Shown: piece after piece, positions 25,846-64,000 of the stretch | Numbering within the stretch: position 1 is the stretch's first letter | How the letters are laid out: each line of letters opens with the position of its first letter | DNA from: Monoplex corrugatus | Taxonomy: Eukaryota > Mollusca > Gastropoda > Littorinimorpha > Ranellidae | Reading direction: 5' to 3' | Assembly (NCBI GenBank): GCA_030674185.1 | Contig: JAPXFY010000022.1 | Coordinates: forward strand, 1,831,856-1,895,855 | DNA length: 64,000 bases | Made by a program: the position numbers and the translations under genes | Notes under the pieces: generated by a model | The model's input: only the letters and a program-made list of their open reading frames with translations | What the model was told of the DNA's origin: nothing | Database searches by the model: none

Positions 25846-26060
25846 TCAAAAGGCATAAACATTCCATCTGATTTTATCACAGTCTTTTACAAAATATACG
25901 TTCTTATTTGTCCAGGTGTCACAGAAGCAGACTCTATCGTCTTGTTGCATATTTTTGCTGTAAAACAGTGGCCCTATAAGAAATTCTTCCGCAGTTTTTG
26001 GTTGTATTTTCTTCCTGAACGGTCCAGAACAATTTTCCAGAATGGATTTGCATTGGAAAG
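25846..26060 (-). pseudogene. Frameshifted non-LTR reverse-transcriptase relic
   Basis: Minus strand: one frame reads SNANPFWKIVLD (NPFWK at 26034-26048) and a second reads PKTAEEFLIGPLFYSKNM and KNVYFVKDCDKIRWNVYAF before a stop at 25846. NPFWxxV and PLFYNxxI followed by a W..xx..xVxD pattern are typical of the region after the RT domain in L1/CR1-like LINEs. A frame change lies between the blocks, so it is not functional. The open frame on the opposite strand (25774-26100) is its shadow. Confidence 0.5.
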
Positions 26061-26330
26061 AGGGAAGCTGATCATATTTGTGTCAACAACAAACAAGTGA
26101 CCATTCTACGTTATTCCTTCTTGCCTTCAACAATCAGTCAGTGGAACATTTACCGACGTCCATCACCTAAGTGCCATGGCTGGCAGCAGTCAAAAGCTGG
26201 CAGAATTGATGCCTCCACAACCTGCAGCTATCCCCCCCACAAGTCTCTGTGAACCCCCCATACCCACTGACAACAGTTTGACCTCACCACATTGCCTGGT
26301 CCTTCCAGCCGTCAGCCCCTGACTAAAGCA
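26061..26330. other. Spacer, no feature recognised
   Basis: Apparently unique sequence with a CCCCCC patch. It may be further LINE remains, but I see no motif to support that. Confidence 0.4.
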
Positions 26331-26650
26331 ATGTACAGAACTCTTTCAGCTTTAACCCTTTGACTGATGTCCTGTGTAGAGCTGTTTCAGCTTTAATCCT
26401 TTGACTGATGTCCTGTGTAGAGCTCTTTCAGCTTTAACCCTTTGACTGATGTCCTGTGTAGAGCTGTTTCAGCTTTAATCCTTTGACCGATGTCCTGTGT
26501 AGAGCTCTTTCAGCTTTAACCCTTTGACTGATGTCCTGTGTAAAGCTGTTTCAGCTTTAACCCTTTGACTGACGTCCTGTGTAGAGCTGTTTCAGCTTTA
26601 ACCCTTTGACTGACGTCCTGTGTAGAGCTGTTTCAGCTTTAACCCTTTGA
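26331..26650. repeat. Minisatellite, 41-bp unit
   Basis: About 8 copies of AGCTGTTTCAGCTTTAACCC + TTTGACTGATGTCCTGTGTA + G. The TTTAACCCTTTGAC core is the outer part of the TTAA foldback arm found just to the right, so the array seems derived from it. Copies with TTTAATCC carry ATTAAA on the minus strand (26392, 26474), downstream of the Ttd14 stop. Confidence 0.92.
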
Positions 26651-26940
26651 CTCCAGCACACTGTCCACCAGTGTCCTACATTGTCCACCATCGTCCTGCA
26701 TTGCCCACCATCGTCCTGCGTTGCCCACCATCGTCCTGCATTGTCAACCATGTTAGCAAAGCAAAACCGTAACTTTTTGACTCCCTCACCCTACCCACCA
26801 GCTTTGTGCAGGAAGTTGGTGGATAAGGTGTGGGAGTCAAAGGGGTAAGTTTTTGCAGCTGGTGGATAGGGTGTGGGAGTCAAAGGGTTAAGTTTTTGCA
26901 GCTGGTGGATAGGGTGCAGGAGTCACAGGGTTATTCCCCT
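26640..26940. mobile_element. Cluster of foldback (piggyBac-like MITE) arms
   Basis: Left-arm words (AACCCTTTGACTCC, CTCACCCTACCCACCAGCTT) at 26640-26680 and 26780-26810 face right-arm words (GTTGGTGGATAAGGTGTGGG, AGTCAAAGGGTTAAG) at 26818-26933. The right arm is repeated three times at 43-bp spacing. TTAA next to CCCTTTGAC is the pattern of piggyBac-type ends. Confidence 0.65.
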
Positions 26941-27158
26941 GATCACAGTCCTGTACAGAGCTGTTTTAGCTTCACAGAGTGACTAAAGGCTTCCACAACA
27001 ACATCTCTACTGAAGACCCAAATGTGTCCTGTAGGGCCCAGCTCTTAGCCACTAAGAAGAAAGTGAGAATCATAAATGTTATTCATGCTAATGAAATCAT
27101 ACGTTTTCTACTTCATCACCCCCACCCCCACCCTCAAAAAGCGTCAACCAGCAAGTCG
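26941..27158 (-). other. 3' flank / presumed 3' UTR of the Ttd14-like gene
   Basis: Immediately downstream of the stop on the minus strand. I see no AATAAA on the minus strand here. The nearest variant signals (ATTAAA) lie in the 41-bp array at 26474 and 26392. UTR extent cannot be fixed from sequence. Confidence 0.4.
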
Positions 27159-63892
<36,734 letters not shown>

Positions 63893-64000
63893 CTGCAAAA
63901 GAACCAAAATAGCAGTTTTCTTTATTTTATGTTTTTTTTTTTTAGGTAAAATATAATGAACCTCAGTTATACTGGTTTGCCTGCACATGTGCGTGTTGTG
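63893..64000 (-). other. Intron upstream of first visible exon
   Basis: T-rich pyrimidine tract next to the acceptor (on minus) and a T run at 63931-63942. The upstream exon with the Walker A motif is not in the window. Confidence 0.6.

Noticed and set aside
25774..26100. 108-codon plus-strand frame
   Set aside because: Opposite strand carries NPFWK and PLFYSKN reverse-transcriptase text; this frame is its shadow.

Overview
The window is eukaryotic and almost certainly from a mollusc, probably a gastropod. Evidence: one multi-exon animal gene with GT-AG introns, LINE and SINE debris of the kind common in lophotrochozoans, and extreme tandem-repeat content. Counting spans by eye, about 45 kb of the 64 kb (roughly 70%) is minisatellite arrays with units of 16 to 80 bp. 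Very many long open frames exist only because a short unit lacks stops; none of these arrays looks coding.

The one real gene runs on the minus strand from 63892 (5' end outside the window) to a stop codon at 27159. I assembled nine coding exons: 63855-63892, 60834-60962, 55570-55769, 51493-51570, 46890-46985, 42043-42139, 36943-37034, 33504-33619 and 27159-27339. They give 1027 nt of uninterrupted frame (341 residues plus stop), and all eight introns are GT-AG. The protein is the Ttd14 (TRPL translocation defect protein 14) family: a P-loop NTPase domain followed by a CYTH-type domain. The first exon(s), with the Walker A motif, lie beyond position 64000.

Layout. 1-27 kb: downstream flank made of large private arrays (units 70/74, 43, 31, 59, 76, 71, 56, 78, 53, 52, 51 and 41 bp), separated by a mariner-type MITE, a 618-bp inverted-repeat element and three reverse-transcriptase relics. 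27-64 kb: the gene, with introns of 2.9 to 6.2 kb, each filled by its own array families plus MITEs, SINEs and a LINE 3' end.

The most unusual feature is the link between arrays and exons. Exon 7 sits between two arrays that repeat its own splice junctions: about 40 donor-like copies on the downstream side and about 14 acceptor-like copies on the upstream side. Exon 5 has a smaller acceptor-derived array. Codon-aligned relics of exons 7 and 8 lie in neighbouring introns. A TTAA-flanked palindromic (piggyBac-like) element recurs, and its 43-bp arm has been amplified into arrays at three places. Some arrays have indel-rich cores that may reflect consensus error in the assembly rather than biology.
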